Below, one piece after another: positions 8,404 through 17,314 of a stretch of DNA of 64,000 bases. A program made the translations under genes and the position numbers. The stretch comes from Bacillus weihaiensis. GTDB lineage: Bacteria; Bacillota; Bacilli; Bacillales; Bacillaceae. The notes under the pieces are model-generated. The model ran no database searches. It was not told the origin of the DNA and saw only the letters and a list, made by a program, of their open reading frames with translations. Positions within the stretch are counted from its first letter, which is position 1. Every line of letters starts with the position of its first letter. The DNA is taken from contig NZ_CP016020.1 in NCBI RefSeq assembly GCF_001889165.1, forward strand, positions 2,082,501 through 2,146,500, read 5' to 3'.

Positions 8404-10818
8404 ATGAATCAAGTACTTAAAGAAACTATTCTTCCAATCAAAGGAATGACATGTGCCTCATGTGCAAATCAAATTGAAAAGGGATTAAAAAATGTAAATG
8501 GCGTACAGGAAGTAAATGTGAATTTTGCATTAGAGATAACAACGGTGACATATGACCCAAGTATCGCAAATGTACAGCAGGTTGAGGGAAAAATTAAAGA
8601 GTTAGGGTATGAGGTTTTAAGTGAAAAGGCTGAGCTTACTATTTTTGGTATGACCTGCGCAGCCTGTTCAACTCGTGTTGAAAAGGGATTAAATAAACTT
8701 GAAGGTGTAACCAAAGCCTCAGTAAACTTAACGTTAGAAACGGCAACAGTTGAGTACATCCCCTCACAAATAGGCTTGAAGGAGATGCTACAACGCGTTG
8801 AAAAACTAGGGTACAAAGCAACTCTTAAACAAGAAAAAGTAGGAGAGCTAGAATCCATTAAATCGAAAGATCTTGAGAAGCAGAAAGCTAAATTTATTTT
8901 ATCTCTCATTCTTACGTTTCCACTACTATGGGCCATGGTCAGTCACTTTAGCTTTACTTCATTTATTTATTTACCCGAAATGTTTATGAACCCATGGGTA
9001 CAGCTTGCACTTGCAACACCTGTTCAGTTTATAGTAGGAAGGCAATTTTATATAGGTGCATATAAAGCATTACGAAATAAAAGCGCTAATATGGATGTAT
9101 TAGTTGCGTTAGGAACATCAGCAGCATATTTTTATAGCCTTTATTTAACGATTTTTTCTATGGATAGTAAAGAGCAAATGGTGGAGCTCTATTATGAAAC
9201 AAGTGCTGTGTTAATTACCTTAATTATCTTAGGAAAACTATTTGAAAGTCGAGCAAAAGGTCGTTCCTCTGAAGCCATAAAAAAACTGATGGGATTACAG
9301 GCTAAAACAGCAACTGTTATACGTAACGGAGATGAACAGGAAATTCTTTTAGAAGATGTTATGGTTGGTGACCTTTTAGTTGTGAAGCCAGGTGAAAAGA
9401 TACCTGTTGACGGAAAGATCTTAGAAGGTCGAACTGCACTAGATGAATCGATGTTAACAGGAGAAAGTGTCCCTGTTGATAAAACAGTGGGAGACAATGT
9501 CATTGGGGCAACTCTTAATAAAAATGGATTTATTAAGATTCAAGCTATAAAGGTCGGACGTGACACGGCTCTTTCACAAATTATAAAAGTAGTGGAAGAA
9601 GCTCAAGGATCTAAAGCACCCATTCAACGACTAGCGGACCAAATTTCTGGTATCTTTGTCCCAATCGTTGTAGGAATCGCATGTTTAACCTTTATCATAT
9701 GGATATTACTTGTCACACCTGGAGACTTCGCGGAAGCTTTAGAGAAATTAATTGCTGTTCTCGTTATTGCTTGCCCTTGTGCATTAGGGCTAGCAACACC
9801 AACTTCCATTATGGCTGGCTCAGGTCGAGCTGCAGAGATTGGTGTGCTTTTCAGAGGTGGAGAACATCTTGAAGGAACGCATAAAGTTACTACCATACTA
9901 TTAGATAAAACCGGCACGGTAACAAATGGAACGCCTGTATTAACAAATATCATAACCTTATCCCATGTTGACGAGAAACAATTTTTAAAAATCGTAGGAT
10001 CAGCGGAAAAGCAATCGGAGCATCCACTTGCTCAAAGTATTGTTACAGGAATTAAAGAACGTGGTATTAAGATCGGTGAAGCCGAAGAATTCGAAGCTAT
10101 TCCTGGTTATGGTATTGTCGCTAAGGTACATGGCCAAGAAATAGTAGCTGGCACGAGAAACTTAATGCACCAACGAAAGATTAGCATTGATCAGGCACTC
10201 CCTACAATGGAGCAGCTTGAAGATGAAGGAAAAACAGCGATGCTCATTAGCATTAATGGGGAAAATGTTGGTTTGATCGCTGTGGCAGATACAATCAAAG
10301 AAACCTCAAAATCTGCCATTCAACGTTTAAAGGATATGGGCCTAGAGGTAATAATGATCACTGGTGACAATGAACGAACGGCAAAAACAATCGCACTTGA
10401 AGCAGGGATTGATACTGTTATCTCAGAAATTCTGCCAGCAGGAAAAGCAGATGAGATCAAAAAACTACAGCAATCCGGTAAAGTGGTTGCTATGGTTGGT
10501 GACGGGATAAATGATGCACCTGCATTAGCAATGGCTGACATTGGAATGGCAATTGGCACAGGAACAGACGTTGCAATTGAAGCAGCAGATATTACCTTAA
10601 TTCGAGGAGATCTAAACAGTATTGCTGATGCTATTATCATGAGCAAAAAAACAATGACAAACATAAAACAAAATCTATTTTGGGCTTTTGCCTACAACTC
10701 ACTAGGCATCCCAATTGCAGCATTAGGATTTTTAGCACCTTGGTTAGCGGGAGCAGCCATGGCCTTTAGCTCCGTATCTGTTGTCTTAAATGCTCTACGT
10801 TTACAAAGAATCAAATGA
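8404..10818 (+). CDS. copA: copper-exporting P1B-type ATPase
   Basis: This 804-residue membrane ATPase exports Cu(I). It has two N-terminal heavy-metal-binding domains with CxxC at residues 17/20 and 85/88, eight membrane helices, the CPC ion-binding motif at 457-459, the phosphorylated Asp in DKTGT at 501, the SEHPL motif of the nucleotide domain, and the GDGIND hinge around 699-704. Length and order match B. subtilis CopA. The ATG follows GGAGGAG. No copZ or csoR is adjacent. Upstream lie CsoR-type sites, a Cys-rich mini-ORF and a hairpin that probably control it. Confidence 0.95.
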   Translation: MNQVLKETILPIKGMTCASCANQIEKGLKNVNGVQEVNVNFALEITTVTYDPSIANVQQVEGKIKELGYEVLSEKAELTIFGMTCAACSTRVEKGLNKLEGVTKASVNLTLETATVEYIPSQIGLKEMLQRVEKLGYKATLKQEKVGELESIKSKDLEKQKAKFILSLILTFPLLWAMVSHFSFTSFIYLPEMFMNPWVQLALATPVQFIVGRQFYIGAYKALRNKSANMDVLVALGTSAAYFYSLYLTIFSMDSKEQMVELYYETSAVLITLIILGKLFESRAKGRSSEAIKKLMGLQAKTATVIRNGDEQEILLEDVMVGDLLVVKPGEKIPVDGKILEGRTALDESMLTGESVPVDKTVGDNVIGATLNKNGFIKIQAIKVGRDTALSQIIKVVEEAQGSKAPIQRLADQISGIFVPIVVGIACLTFIIWILLVTPGDFAEALEKLIAVLVIACPCALGLATPTSIMAGSGRAAEIGVLFRGGEHLEGTHKVTTILLDKTGTVTNGTPVLTNIITLSHVDEKQFLKIVGSAEKQSEHPLAQSIVTGIKERGIKIGEAEEFEAIPGYGIVAKVHGQEIVAGTRNLMHQRKISIDQALPTMEQLEDEGKTAMLISINGENVGLIAVADTIKETSKSAIQRLKDMGLEVIMITGDNERTAKTIALEAGIDTVISEILPAGKADEIKKLQQSGKVVAMVGDGINDAPALAMADIGMAIGTGTDVAIEAADITLIRGDLNSIADAIIMSKKTMTNIKQNLFWAFAYNSLGIPIAALGFLAPWLAGAAMAFSSVSVVLNALRLQRIK

Positions 10819-10999
10819 TAAGAAATGAATAAATATCCATTCAAGCTATAAGTTATTGAGGATAGAATAAGCTTCTTTGTAGAAAAACGTAAAATAATAG
10901 AAAAAAATTTCAAAAAATGTAAATAAAAGATACCCATCTTGCCTTCAAAGGAAGTATAATAATCTAGTAATTATATTTGGATAGTGGAGGCACAATGGG

Positions 11000-12166
11000 A
11001 TGAAAAAATCAATTCTCACAGGAATTCTAGTTTTTGTTTTGAGTTTGACAGCTTTACCGGGCTTTAGTTTTGCCGTTGAACAGAATGATCCTAATCTTGA
11101 CAAATTTTTAGCCTCGATTAATTGGGAAAAACAAGCCTATATTGATTATCTTTCTAGTAAGGAGTGGACTTTAGAAGATTTTGATTCTATCGACCAATTA
11201 GGTACACCACTTACAGAAGAAGCGGTTCAATCAGTCCTCGCTGAGTATAACTTATCACGTGAAGAATTAAATGAGCTTCTTATCGAAAATGGAGATATTG
11301 AAATAGGAGAAGATGTATTAGACGGAACATATCTTATATTTTCTGAAGAATTGATTGATAGTATTGATTTTTACATTGGGACGCCAATAAATGATACAAA
11401 TTTACAAGAACTACTTGACTACTATGAGTTTGATACAGTTGATCAGCTAGAAGCCTTTTTAAACTCTTATGATGATTCAATCGAAAACTACGAGTTTATT
11501 GAAGACCTTGATTTAGCGCTTGACTTTTACATGAATGTTGGCGAGATAGATTTTGAAGAAATATATGACCTATTCGATCAAATTGGCCTTACAGAGCAGG
11601 AAATAGAAGCCATCTTTACTCACTTAGAAACTCTTGATTTCGAAGATCCAGCCTCTCTAGATAAATTATTAGAATTAAGTGAGCGAATGATTCAATTTGA
11701 AGAATTTGAAAGCGCAGAAGAGTTAACTGCTGAACAAATTGCTGAACTCTTGGATATTTTCGATGACCTACTAGATTTATTACATTTAGACACGAAATAC
11801 TATCTTGTAAAAGATGGTGAAAAGAAGCCTATTACATTCGATACACTCTTAACGATGGATACGACAAATGGCTACGATCTTCTTATTGAATTATATTCAA
11901 CAAGTGGTCAATTTCTAGCAGATATTTTATTCACAGCAGAAATGGTAGGCTCTGACATTATCCAAGAAACGGGTAGAGATATTATAGAGGCAAAGGAAAT
12001 TGTAACGACGAAGCCAGTTGTAACAAAGGAGCACATCCAAACCGTTAAAGGTGGGAAACTCCCTAAAACAGCTTCCAACTACCCTTTGAATACTCTAATA
12101 GGTATTGGATTTGTAATGGGAGGATTCCTTCTATTCCGAAAATTCAAAGTAAGAGGCACTAACTAA
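11000..12166 (+). CDS. acidic LPXTA-anchored surface protein
   Basis: This 388-residue secreted protein is very rich in Asp and Glu. It has a signal peptide (about 1-26), an acidic body of repeated short helical segments (DLLDLL, EELTAEQIAELLDIF-type), and a C-terminal sorting signal: LPKTA at 354-358, a hydrophobic segment at about 365-381 and a basic tail. This resembles the family annotated as processed acidic surface protein, which is typically paired with a class D sortase. The sortase gene follows immediately (TAAATG junction). Its binding role is unknown; the acidic body suggests cation binding, which is inference. Confidence 0.85.
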   Translation: MKKSILTGILVFVLSLTALPGFSFAVEQNDPNLDKFLASINWEKQAYIDYLSSKEWTLEDFDSIDQLGTPLTEEAVQSVLAEYNLSREELNELLIENGDIEIGEDVLDGTYLIFSEELIDSIDFYIGTPINDTNLQELLDYYEFDTVDQLEAFLNSYDDSIENYEFIEDLDLALDFYMNVGEIDFEEIYDLFDQIGLTEQEIEAIFTHLETLDFEDPASLDKLLELSERMIQFEEFESAEELTAEQIAELLDIFDDLLDLLHLDTKYYLVKDGEKKPITFDTLLTMDTTNGYDLLIELYSTSGQFLADILFTAEMVGSDIIQETGRDIIEAKEIVTTKPVVTKEHIQTVKGGKLPKTASNYPLNTLIGIGFVMGGFLLFRKFKVRGTN

Positions 12167-12814
12167 ATGGGATCTCGTCGAAAGAGAGGGAGCAAACGTC
12201 CTACACGTTTGCTTCTTCTTTCTTTATCAATTGTCTTTATCTTATTCGGTATATGGTTTAGCAGTACAAATGCTTATACATTTCTAAAAGGCTATCTCCT
12301 TTTCAAAGTGAAGCAAACAGAAGTTGAGGAATGGCAAGGAGTTCCCTTAGAAAAACCACCTGAACTGAAAGAAAAAGAACAAGGGAGTTTATACAACAAA
12401 CGTCCAGAACTAGGTGAGAATATCGGTGAGCTTTTTATTCCAAAACTTAAGGCAAGCCTACCGATCTTTCACGGCACAAATGAAGAAGAACTAGCGAAGG
12501 GTGTTGGACATTACGCCGGAAGTGTTTTACCTGGTGAAAACGATAATTCCGTTCTATCAGGTCACCGCGACACTGTCTTTCGCAATCTAGGTGAAGTGGG
12601 CAAAGGTGACCTTCTAATTGTCAAAACAGAGGCTGGTGAATTTACGTACAAAGTAAAAAAGGTTCGAATTGTCGACAGTGATGATCGCACAGTCATTGTC
12701 CCTAAACCAAAAGCTACTTTAACTGTTTCTACATGTTACCCTTTTGATTTTATAGGCGCATCACCCGAACGATATATTCTCATTGCTGATTTAGTCTCTT
12801 CCTCAAATGAATGA
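12167..12814 (+). CDS. class D sortase
   Basis: This 215-residue membrane-anchored transpeptidase has a basic N-terminus, one membrane helix (about 15-35) and the sortase fold. Catalytic residues are visible: His133 in SGHRDT, Cys190 in TVSTCYPF and Arg202 in SPERY. It starts directly after the stop of the acidic LPXTA protein, which is its likely substrate. Class D sortases recognise LPXTA-type signals, consistent with LPKTA upstream. The two genes form a bicistronic operon with weak re-initiation signals (AGAGG). Confidence 0.88.
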   Translation: MGSRRKRGSKRPTRLLLLSLSIVFILFGIWFSSTNAYTFLKGYLLFKVKQTEVEEWQGVPLEKPPELKEKEQGSLYNKRPELGENIGELFIPKLKASLPIFHGTNEEELAKGVGHYAGSVLPGENDNSVLSGHRDTVFRNLGEVGKGDLLIVKTEAGEFTYKVKKVRIVDSDDRTVIVPKPKATLTVSTCYPFDFIGASPERYILIADLVSSSNE

Positions 12815-12930
12815 AAGGAACACCCAAGGAAACAAAATTAGCACATACATGAGTACCCTAAGACTTTGCTATAGTAGATTACTAGTAATTTCCTATTGCT
12901 AATTTAAAATAAAATAATATCTTACTAAGG

Positions 12931-13040
12931 GGAGGGTTACGCTTCGCTAGAGCTAATTGGAAATCATTAACTCTATCATGCTTATGTGAAGCACATTGGA
13001 TCTCTGCGAATCTTATGGTATGATGACGTACCCTCCCATG
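12931..13040. repeat. long inverted repeat
   Basis: GGGGAGGGTTACG near 12931-12943 and CGTACCCTCCC near 13030-13040 are complementary apart from one extra base, enclosing about 85 nt with smaller internal pairings. It could be a folded RNA or a decayed mobile element. No protein is seen. Confidence 0.4.
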
Positions 13041-13092
13041 TCTCTTGGCATCTAGTGCGTACATTCCATCGTTCGGTCTATTCATGAGGCAG

Positions 13093-13146
13093 AGCAAAAA
13101 TTAAAAGGTATCTAACATTCTGTAGCTCTGTGTTTCTTTACAATAA
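13093..13146 (+). repeat. 54-bp direct repeat, copy 1
   Basis: This block (AGCAAAAATT...TTTACAATAA) recurs at 14969-15022 with only a few differences. Each copy lies 40-65 bp upstream of a small membrane or secreted protein gene, so it may carry a shared promoter or regulatory site. It contains GGTATCT and TGTGTTTCTTTA. Confidence 0.7.
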
Positions 13147-13209
13147 GCAATTATGAAATTGATTCTATACGATTATCTATTTAAAATACATAGTGGAGGT
13201 GGCGTCATC

Positions 13210-13494
13210 ATGTGGATAATAGTTGGACTTTTGGCCATACTAGTAACATTTATAAATCTTTTTTTGTATATAACAGGAAAAGATTATAAACTTGCTATGG
13301 CACTTGGATTATCTCTTACTGCATTGACACTCTGTGCAGAATATAGCTTAGTATCAGATTGGGTAAAGGCCGAAGATTGGGCTGCTTTATTGGATGTTGT
13401 ACCAACGATGGAAAAAGCATTATGGATATTAACAATCGTTTCTATCTTATTAAATATTGTACCTATTCTTCTAGATCTTAAAAATAAAAAATAA
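13210..13494 (+). CDS. small membrane protein, unknown function
   Basis: This 94-residue protein has three predicted membrane helices (about 2-21, 27-47 and 70-89) and a basic C-terminus. ATG 13210 is chosen because GTGGAGGTGG lies immediately upstream; an in-frame ATG at 13153 lacks a site. I recognise no family. Upstream is one copy of the 54-bp repeat that also precedes the secreted-protein gene at 15062. Confidence 0.7.
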   Translation: MWIIVGLLAILVTFINLFLYITGKDYKLAMALGLSLTALTLCAEYSLVSDWVKAEDWAALLDVVPTMEKALWILTIVSILLNIVPILLDLKNKK

Positions 13495-13947
13495 TTCATT
13501 ATTGACGTGATTTAGATAATAGTTACTTTAGGTTTTCATGTTTAAGCTTGCTTCATTAGTTCAGTATCTAATAGACCACGTTCTAGCTTTCTTCTAATAA
13601 AAGCAATCATGATACGCTTATTGTCGCAAGCTACTTCTATTATAATTCAAAGGCATTTTAAGTATCTTTTTTGGTGTTTACTTAGAGAAAATTAAACGTT
13701 CAGAATAGGCACAAAATAGAAAAAAACGACACGTTTACTTATTTTAGAGAAACAAAGCGATTACTTATTAGACCATTGTACACTGGACCGACTACCTTGT
13801 TTATTATATCACTGCTTAAGATTAGCATCATAAAAGCACCAGATTCTATAGGTAATTCATTCACTAAGAAGTAGTGTGACAAACGTATCTATGTACAGGC
13901 TCAGAAAGAATTCTATTCTGAGCACATTTTTTATAAGAGCAGAGCCT
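13495..13947. other. intergenic with possible coding relic
   Basis: No intact gene. On the minus strand about 34 codons from roughly 13650 to 13549 read as protein-like sequence ending in LERGLLDTELMKQA and a stop, which could be the end of a lost gene. I could not name it. Confidence 0.3.
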
Positions 13948-14418
13948 TCATGTACCATTTTGTTGCGAATGTTGATCAGTCTGAAACATTTTTTTTGAAA
14001 ACACATTTAATTTATTTAAAAAGCGATTAAAGCCAAATCCTACAAAAAAAGCAATACTTATTTGACCATATGGAGCATTTTCAAATTCACTAAATTCAAC
14101 TAAAAAGAACCCACTCTGAATGAGTGTAACAGCAATGACTGCAGTCCCCGTTGCGAAAATAGGATAGAAAATGTACATAATCCATTCTCGATACACATTT
14201 AACTTATTGTTCATGTAATGAGAACAAAACATATATAAGTGACGCAGAGAACCACCAATGGACCCCGCAAAAAAATAATACAGAAAAATCTCTACCTCTG
14301 AAATAAACGGGAACATTCCCTCAAAAGCCCCTACCCACAAAGCCCCAATCGCTAAAAAACTTCCAAAAAACAAAACCGACAAATACACCAAAATCAACGC
14401 CTTCAACCACCGTCTCAT
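13948..14418 (-). CDS. multi-pass membrane protein, unknown function
   Basis: This 156-residue protein has four predicted membrane helices (about 7-29, 42-60, 82-105 and 121-138). The start is supported by AGAGGTGATAGG on the minus strand. I do not recognise the family. It is transcribed towards the small membrane gene at 13210 and is isolated from other genes. Confidence 0.7.
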   Translation of the reverse strand: MRRWLKALILVYLSVLFFGSFLAIGALWVGAFEGMFPFISEVEIFLYYFFAGSIGGSLRHLYMFCSHYMNNKLNVYREWIMYIFYPIFATGTAVIAVTLIQSGFFLVEFSEFENAPYGQISIAFFVGFGFNRFLNKLNVFSKKMFQTDQHSQQNGT

Positions 14419-14603
14419 CCTATCACCTCTTGATCGGTAGATGTACTAGTATATGCAGAGGGGGAGAAATTGTGCAATAAATATGGAAAGCACTAGTTGC
14501 TAAAGTGAAGTCCGGCTACTTAAATAGATAACAGATTCATCTTAAAAGCTTAGCTAAATGATTCTAGTCATTAAAATACAGGTATAATAGATTTCAATTT
14601 TTG

Positions 14604-14801
14604 AAGCTATTTTTTCAGCTATCGATATTATAGGGAAGATTCCATTTATTAGAGACCTAGTAAGCGATTAAAGAAAGATGTCGTATTGGGTACGGATTTT
14701 TTCGTAGATCGTATCAATGCCATGTTAAATCAGCGACTAGCTGCTTAAGATTTAAAATTGAGCTTTTTTCAAGGAAATTGTCGCCTTATAAATAGGTTCT
14801 A
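14604..14801 (+). pseudogene. decayed coding relic, copy A of a pair
   Basis: This block resembles 27777-28076. In both, the translated fragments read, across frameshifts, as IPFI(K/R) then KRLK(K/N)D, a (D/N)(R/H)(I/V)N(A/V)M(L/V)NQ segment and AA followed by TAA. Copy A lacks about 100 bp present near the start of copy B. Both look like remnants of one gene family now decayed. I could not identify the ancestor. Confidence 0.5.
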
Positions 14802-14832
14802 TGAACGAAAACGACTTAAGGTTGAATGAAGG

Positions 14833-14913
14833 GAAGTGCGTAGGAGTGGTACAGGTCAGGCCCCACAGGCGTTTACGCCGGGAGTCTTACTGCCCACCAC
14901 GCTCCTAGTAGTT
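14833..14913. repeat. inverted repeat with internal hairpin
   Basis: TAGGAGTGGT and ACCACGCTCCTA pair with a 2-nt bulge and enclose GGCGTTTACGCC and the string CCCCACAGGCG, which is shared with the dispersed 310-bp repeat. It may be a reduced relative of that element. Confidence 0.4.
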
Positions 14914-14968
14914 GGAGCCGAATTCAACCAACTGGTCACTTGATAAATAGCCACAAGTTTACGAAATT

Positions 14969-15022
14969 AGCAAAAATTTAAAAGGTATCTGATATTCTGT
15001 AGGTCTGTGTTTCTTTAAAATA
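14969..15022 (+). repeat. 54-bp direct repeat, copy 2
   Basis: Near-identical to 13093-13146 and placed 40 bp upstream of the gene at 15062. See copy 1. Confidence 0.7.
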
Positions 15023-15061
15023 ACTGTAAATAAAAAAATTTTAGAAGGTAGTGTTAGTTAA

Positions 15062-15508
15062 TTGAAAAAAATAGTAATTATTATAGTATCTCTTTTTATT
15101 CAGCTTATATATACAGTGCCAATTGAAAGCGCGGCAGCAGAAGATTTAATAGAGCGAAAGGTTCTACTAAATATAAATTGGCAAAAAAATGGTGAAGGTA
15201 CAATTATTAATCTTGTCTACTTATCAGCCAAAAAAATAAATGATCAGGAAACAACAGCAGGTACAACAACATATCAAATATTTACGGAAGATTTAACATA
15301 TACAGATAGTCTTAATGCAAAAGATATTAGACAATACCTTGAGAAATCAGGAAGTACTGGTTTTGTTTATAAGGAAGATAATGTATTTGGAAACTTCATA
15401 AGTATATACAAGGATGTAAGTGATAAAAAACGTTCTAATGAAGAGTTAAATCAGTTAAAAGAAATACTCATTGAAAATGTAGAAGAACTTTATTCTCAGG
15501 AAAAATGA
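15062..15508 (+). CDS. secreted protein of unknown function, probably frameshifted
   Basis: The frame from TTG 15062 gives 148 residues with a signal peptide (about 1-26) and a soluble, Lys/Glu-rich body. It stops at TGA 15506. A +1 shift at GGAAAAATGAG continues for 53 more codons to 15668, adding a membrane segment and a basic tail. That would make a type I membrane protein of about 200 residues, which looks more natural. I do not recognise the family. The shift may be a mutation, a sequencing error at the A-run or, less likely, programmed. Confidence 0.6.
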   Translation: MKKIVIIIVSLFIQLIYTVPIESAAAEDLIERKVLLNINWQKNGEGTIINLVYLSAKKINDQETTAGTTTYQIFTEDLTYTDSLNAKDIRQYLEKSGSTGFVYKEDNVFGNFISIYKDVSDKKRSNEELNQLKEILIENVEELYSQEK

Positions 15509-15668
15509 GATTTTAACAGGAAAGGTAAAATTACCGAATGGAGAATTTTATATAGAACAAGGTAAACAAGATCCTAGAGGACTAATCCTTCTCACACTTA
15601 TAATAATCGTATTCATTCTACCTATTTTTTCAGGTTTGTATAGAAAAATAACGAAAAAGAAAACTTAA
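15507..15668 (+). pseudogene. out-of-frame C-terminal part of the gene at 15062
   Basis: From GAG 15507 the +1 frame encodes KLPNGEFYIEQGKQDPRG, a hydrophobic helix of about 19 residues and RKITKKKT before a stop. A membrane anchor with a basic tail directly after a secreted domain argues that it was once one protein with the upstream frame. There is no start codon or ribosome binding site of its own. Confidence 0.55.
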
Positions 15669-15869
15669 AAACCTCCTGTCACTTTACGGGACACATTTCA
15701 TATTCATAAGAAATAAACTATAATTCCTGTATTTTCAAACAACTGCTTGATCTCAAATTTTCAATAAAGTCTCTTGAGTGAATTAAGGCTCTTTAAAAAA
15801 TGCAGAAGATTTGAAACTATTTCACTCGATAATACGTATGTAAACTAGAAACGAAATGGGGGGATTGAG

Positions 15870-16310
15870 ATGAAAAAGATAATGGTTTTTTTTTTTGCCA
15901 TATTTCTGTTAGCAGGTTGTTCTTTAGTTGAAGAGGTTAGCAATGGTGTTAATTACGTGGCAGAAGCAACTGAATTTGTAGAAGAAGTGAGCATATTCAC
16001 GCAAGAAATTCCGACACTAACAGAACAGGCAGTCACAGATGAGCAAGCACGTATGGAGTTAGAAACTAAATTAGTGGAAATGAAAGAAGACATGGAAGAA
16101 TTTAATTCCCTTCAAGCACCAGACATGGCAGCGGATGTTCATCAACAAATTGTTGAATACAATAATGCGGCATTAAAGAATATTGATTCGTATTTGGAAA
16201 TGGTTGAGAATGGAACCCTTGATATAACGGCAATAGAAGAAAATGAACTTATACAATCCTTACAAGAAATCAGCAAAACATTGGATTTATTGAGAGAATT
16301 TGGGCAGTAA
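15870..16310 (+). CDS. small lipoprotein, DUF6376-like
   Basis: This 146-residue lipoprotein has a signal peptide ending in the lipobox LLAGC, so Cys17 would be acylated. The rest is an acidic, helical region with repeated Glu-rich heptad-like segments and no membrane helix. It resembles Bacillus lipoproteins annotated DUF6376. It follows GGGGGG before the ATG, and a strong bidirectional terminator follows. Function unknown. Confidence 0.75.
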   Translation: MKKIMVFFFAIFLLAGCSLVEEVSNGVNYVAEATEFVEEVSIFTQEIPTLTEQAVTDEQARMELETKLVEMKEDMEEFNSLQAPDMAADVHQQIVEYNNAALKNIDSYLEMVENGTLDITAIEENELIQSLQEISKTLDLLREFGQ

Positions 16311-16348
16311 AATGAGAAGGAAGGATTGCGATTGATAGAATTAAAAAT

Positions 16349-16395
16349 CTATTTCCCACAAAAAAACAGGTGATCTTCTTTTTTGTGGGAAATAG
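16349..16395. terminator. bidirectional terminator
   Basis: CTATTTCCCACAAAAAA and TTTTTTGTGGGAAATAG are perfectly complementary, with runs of A and T inside the stem that serve as U-tracts on both strands. It separates the convergent lipoprotein and SDR genes. Confidence 0.85.
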
Positions 16396-16410
16396 TAGAC
16401 TATGATCCTT

Positions 16411-17169
16411 TTATACTCCGAAGGTATTTCCACCATTCACTGAAATTGATTGACCTGTAATATATCTTGCTTCTTCTGAAGCAATAAAGGCAACGGTATG
16501 ACCAATATCTTCAGGCTCACCCATTTTACGAAGAGGTACCTGATTGCGATATCCATCAATAACCTCCTGATCAAGATGATTATGTCGTTCTACAGGTATA
16601 AAACCTGGATTCACAAGATTAACCGTTATCCCATGAGGACCAAGCTCATTAGCATACGAACGGGTTAGTCCGAGCTGAGCAGATTTAGCTGAAACATAAT
16701 TTGCAAAGTTAGGATTTCCTATTTGAATAACTTCACTTCCAATCAAGATAATTCGACCGCTTCCTTTTTCCTTCATACTTGGAAGTACCTCTTTCGTGAT
16801 GAGAAGTGGTGCTTTGACAAAGAAATGAAGCTGATCTAAATAATCCTCCCATGTACTTTCTTCAATTGATAGCTCCGGTTGTGGCCCAGTCGCATTATTG
16901 ACAACAATGTCAACAGACCCTCCACATGTTTCTTGTATTTCTTCTATCATTTTTTTCACGTCAATTTCACTTGTAATATCTGCTTTCACCATCATTGCTT
17001 TTCCACCATTTGAACGAATCATCTCTATAGTTTCTACCGCCGCTTGTTGATTATTCGCATAATTCACACACACAGTAGCACCAGCATTTGCTAAGCTTAA
17101 GCTAATTTTCTTCCCGAGACCACGAGAGCCTCCTGTGACAAGTGCTATTTTTCCATTTAATGAATTCAT
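16411..17169 (-). CDS. SDR family oxidoreductase (FabG-like)
   Basis: This 252-residue classical short-chain dehydrogenase has the nucleotide motif TGGSRGLG at 12-19, NNATG at 91-95, and the catalytic Ser145, Tyr158 and Lys162 (YVSAK). The Asn/Asp pattern after strand 2 suits NADP(H). It resembles 3-oxoacyl-ACP reductases, but isolated paralogues often act on other carbonyl substrates, so the substrate is unknown. The start has GAAGGAGG at ideal spacing. Confidence 0.85.
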   Translation of the reverse strand: MNSLNGKIALVTGGSRGLGKKISLSLANAGATVCVNYANNQQAAVETIEMIRSNGGKAMMVKADITSEIDVKKMIEEIQETCGGSVDIVVNNATGPQPELSIEESTWEDYLDQLHFFVKAPLLITKEVLPSMKEKGSGRIILIGSEVIQIGNPNFANYVSAKSAQLGLTRSYANELGPHGITVNLVNPGFIPVERHNHLDQEVIDGYRNQVPLRKMGEPEDIGHTVAFIASEEARYITGQSISVNGGNTFGV

Positions 17170-17314
17170 ACTATTCCTCCTTCTACTATCATCTTTATTG
17201 TAAACGAATACAATAAGAAATCAACGCATTTTCATCTTAATAGAAGATAGAACCTATGAAATGAAAACAAATTGACCATACTATATGTAAAACAAACGGT
17301 AGGAGAGTGTAAAA

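Noticed and set aside
8469-8936. 155-codon minus-strand ORF inside copA
   Set aside because: Antisense to a well-supported gene, no ribosome binding site, and no recognisable protein features.
12882-13097. 71-codon minus-strand ORF after the sortase gene
   Set aside because: No ribosome binding site; it lies over an inverted repeat and reads as non-coding.
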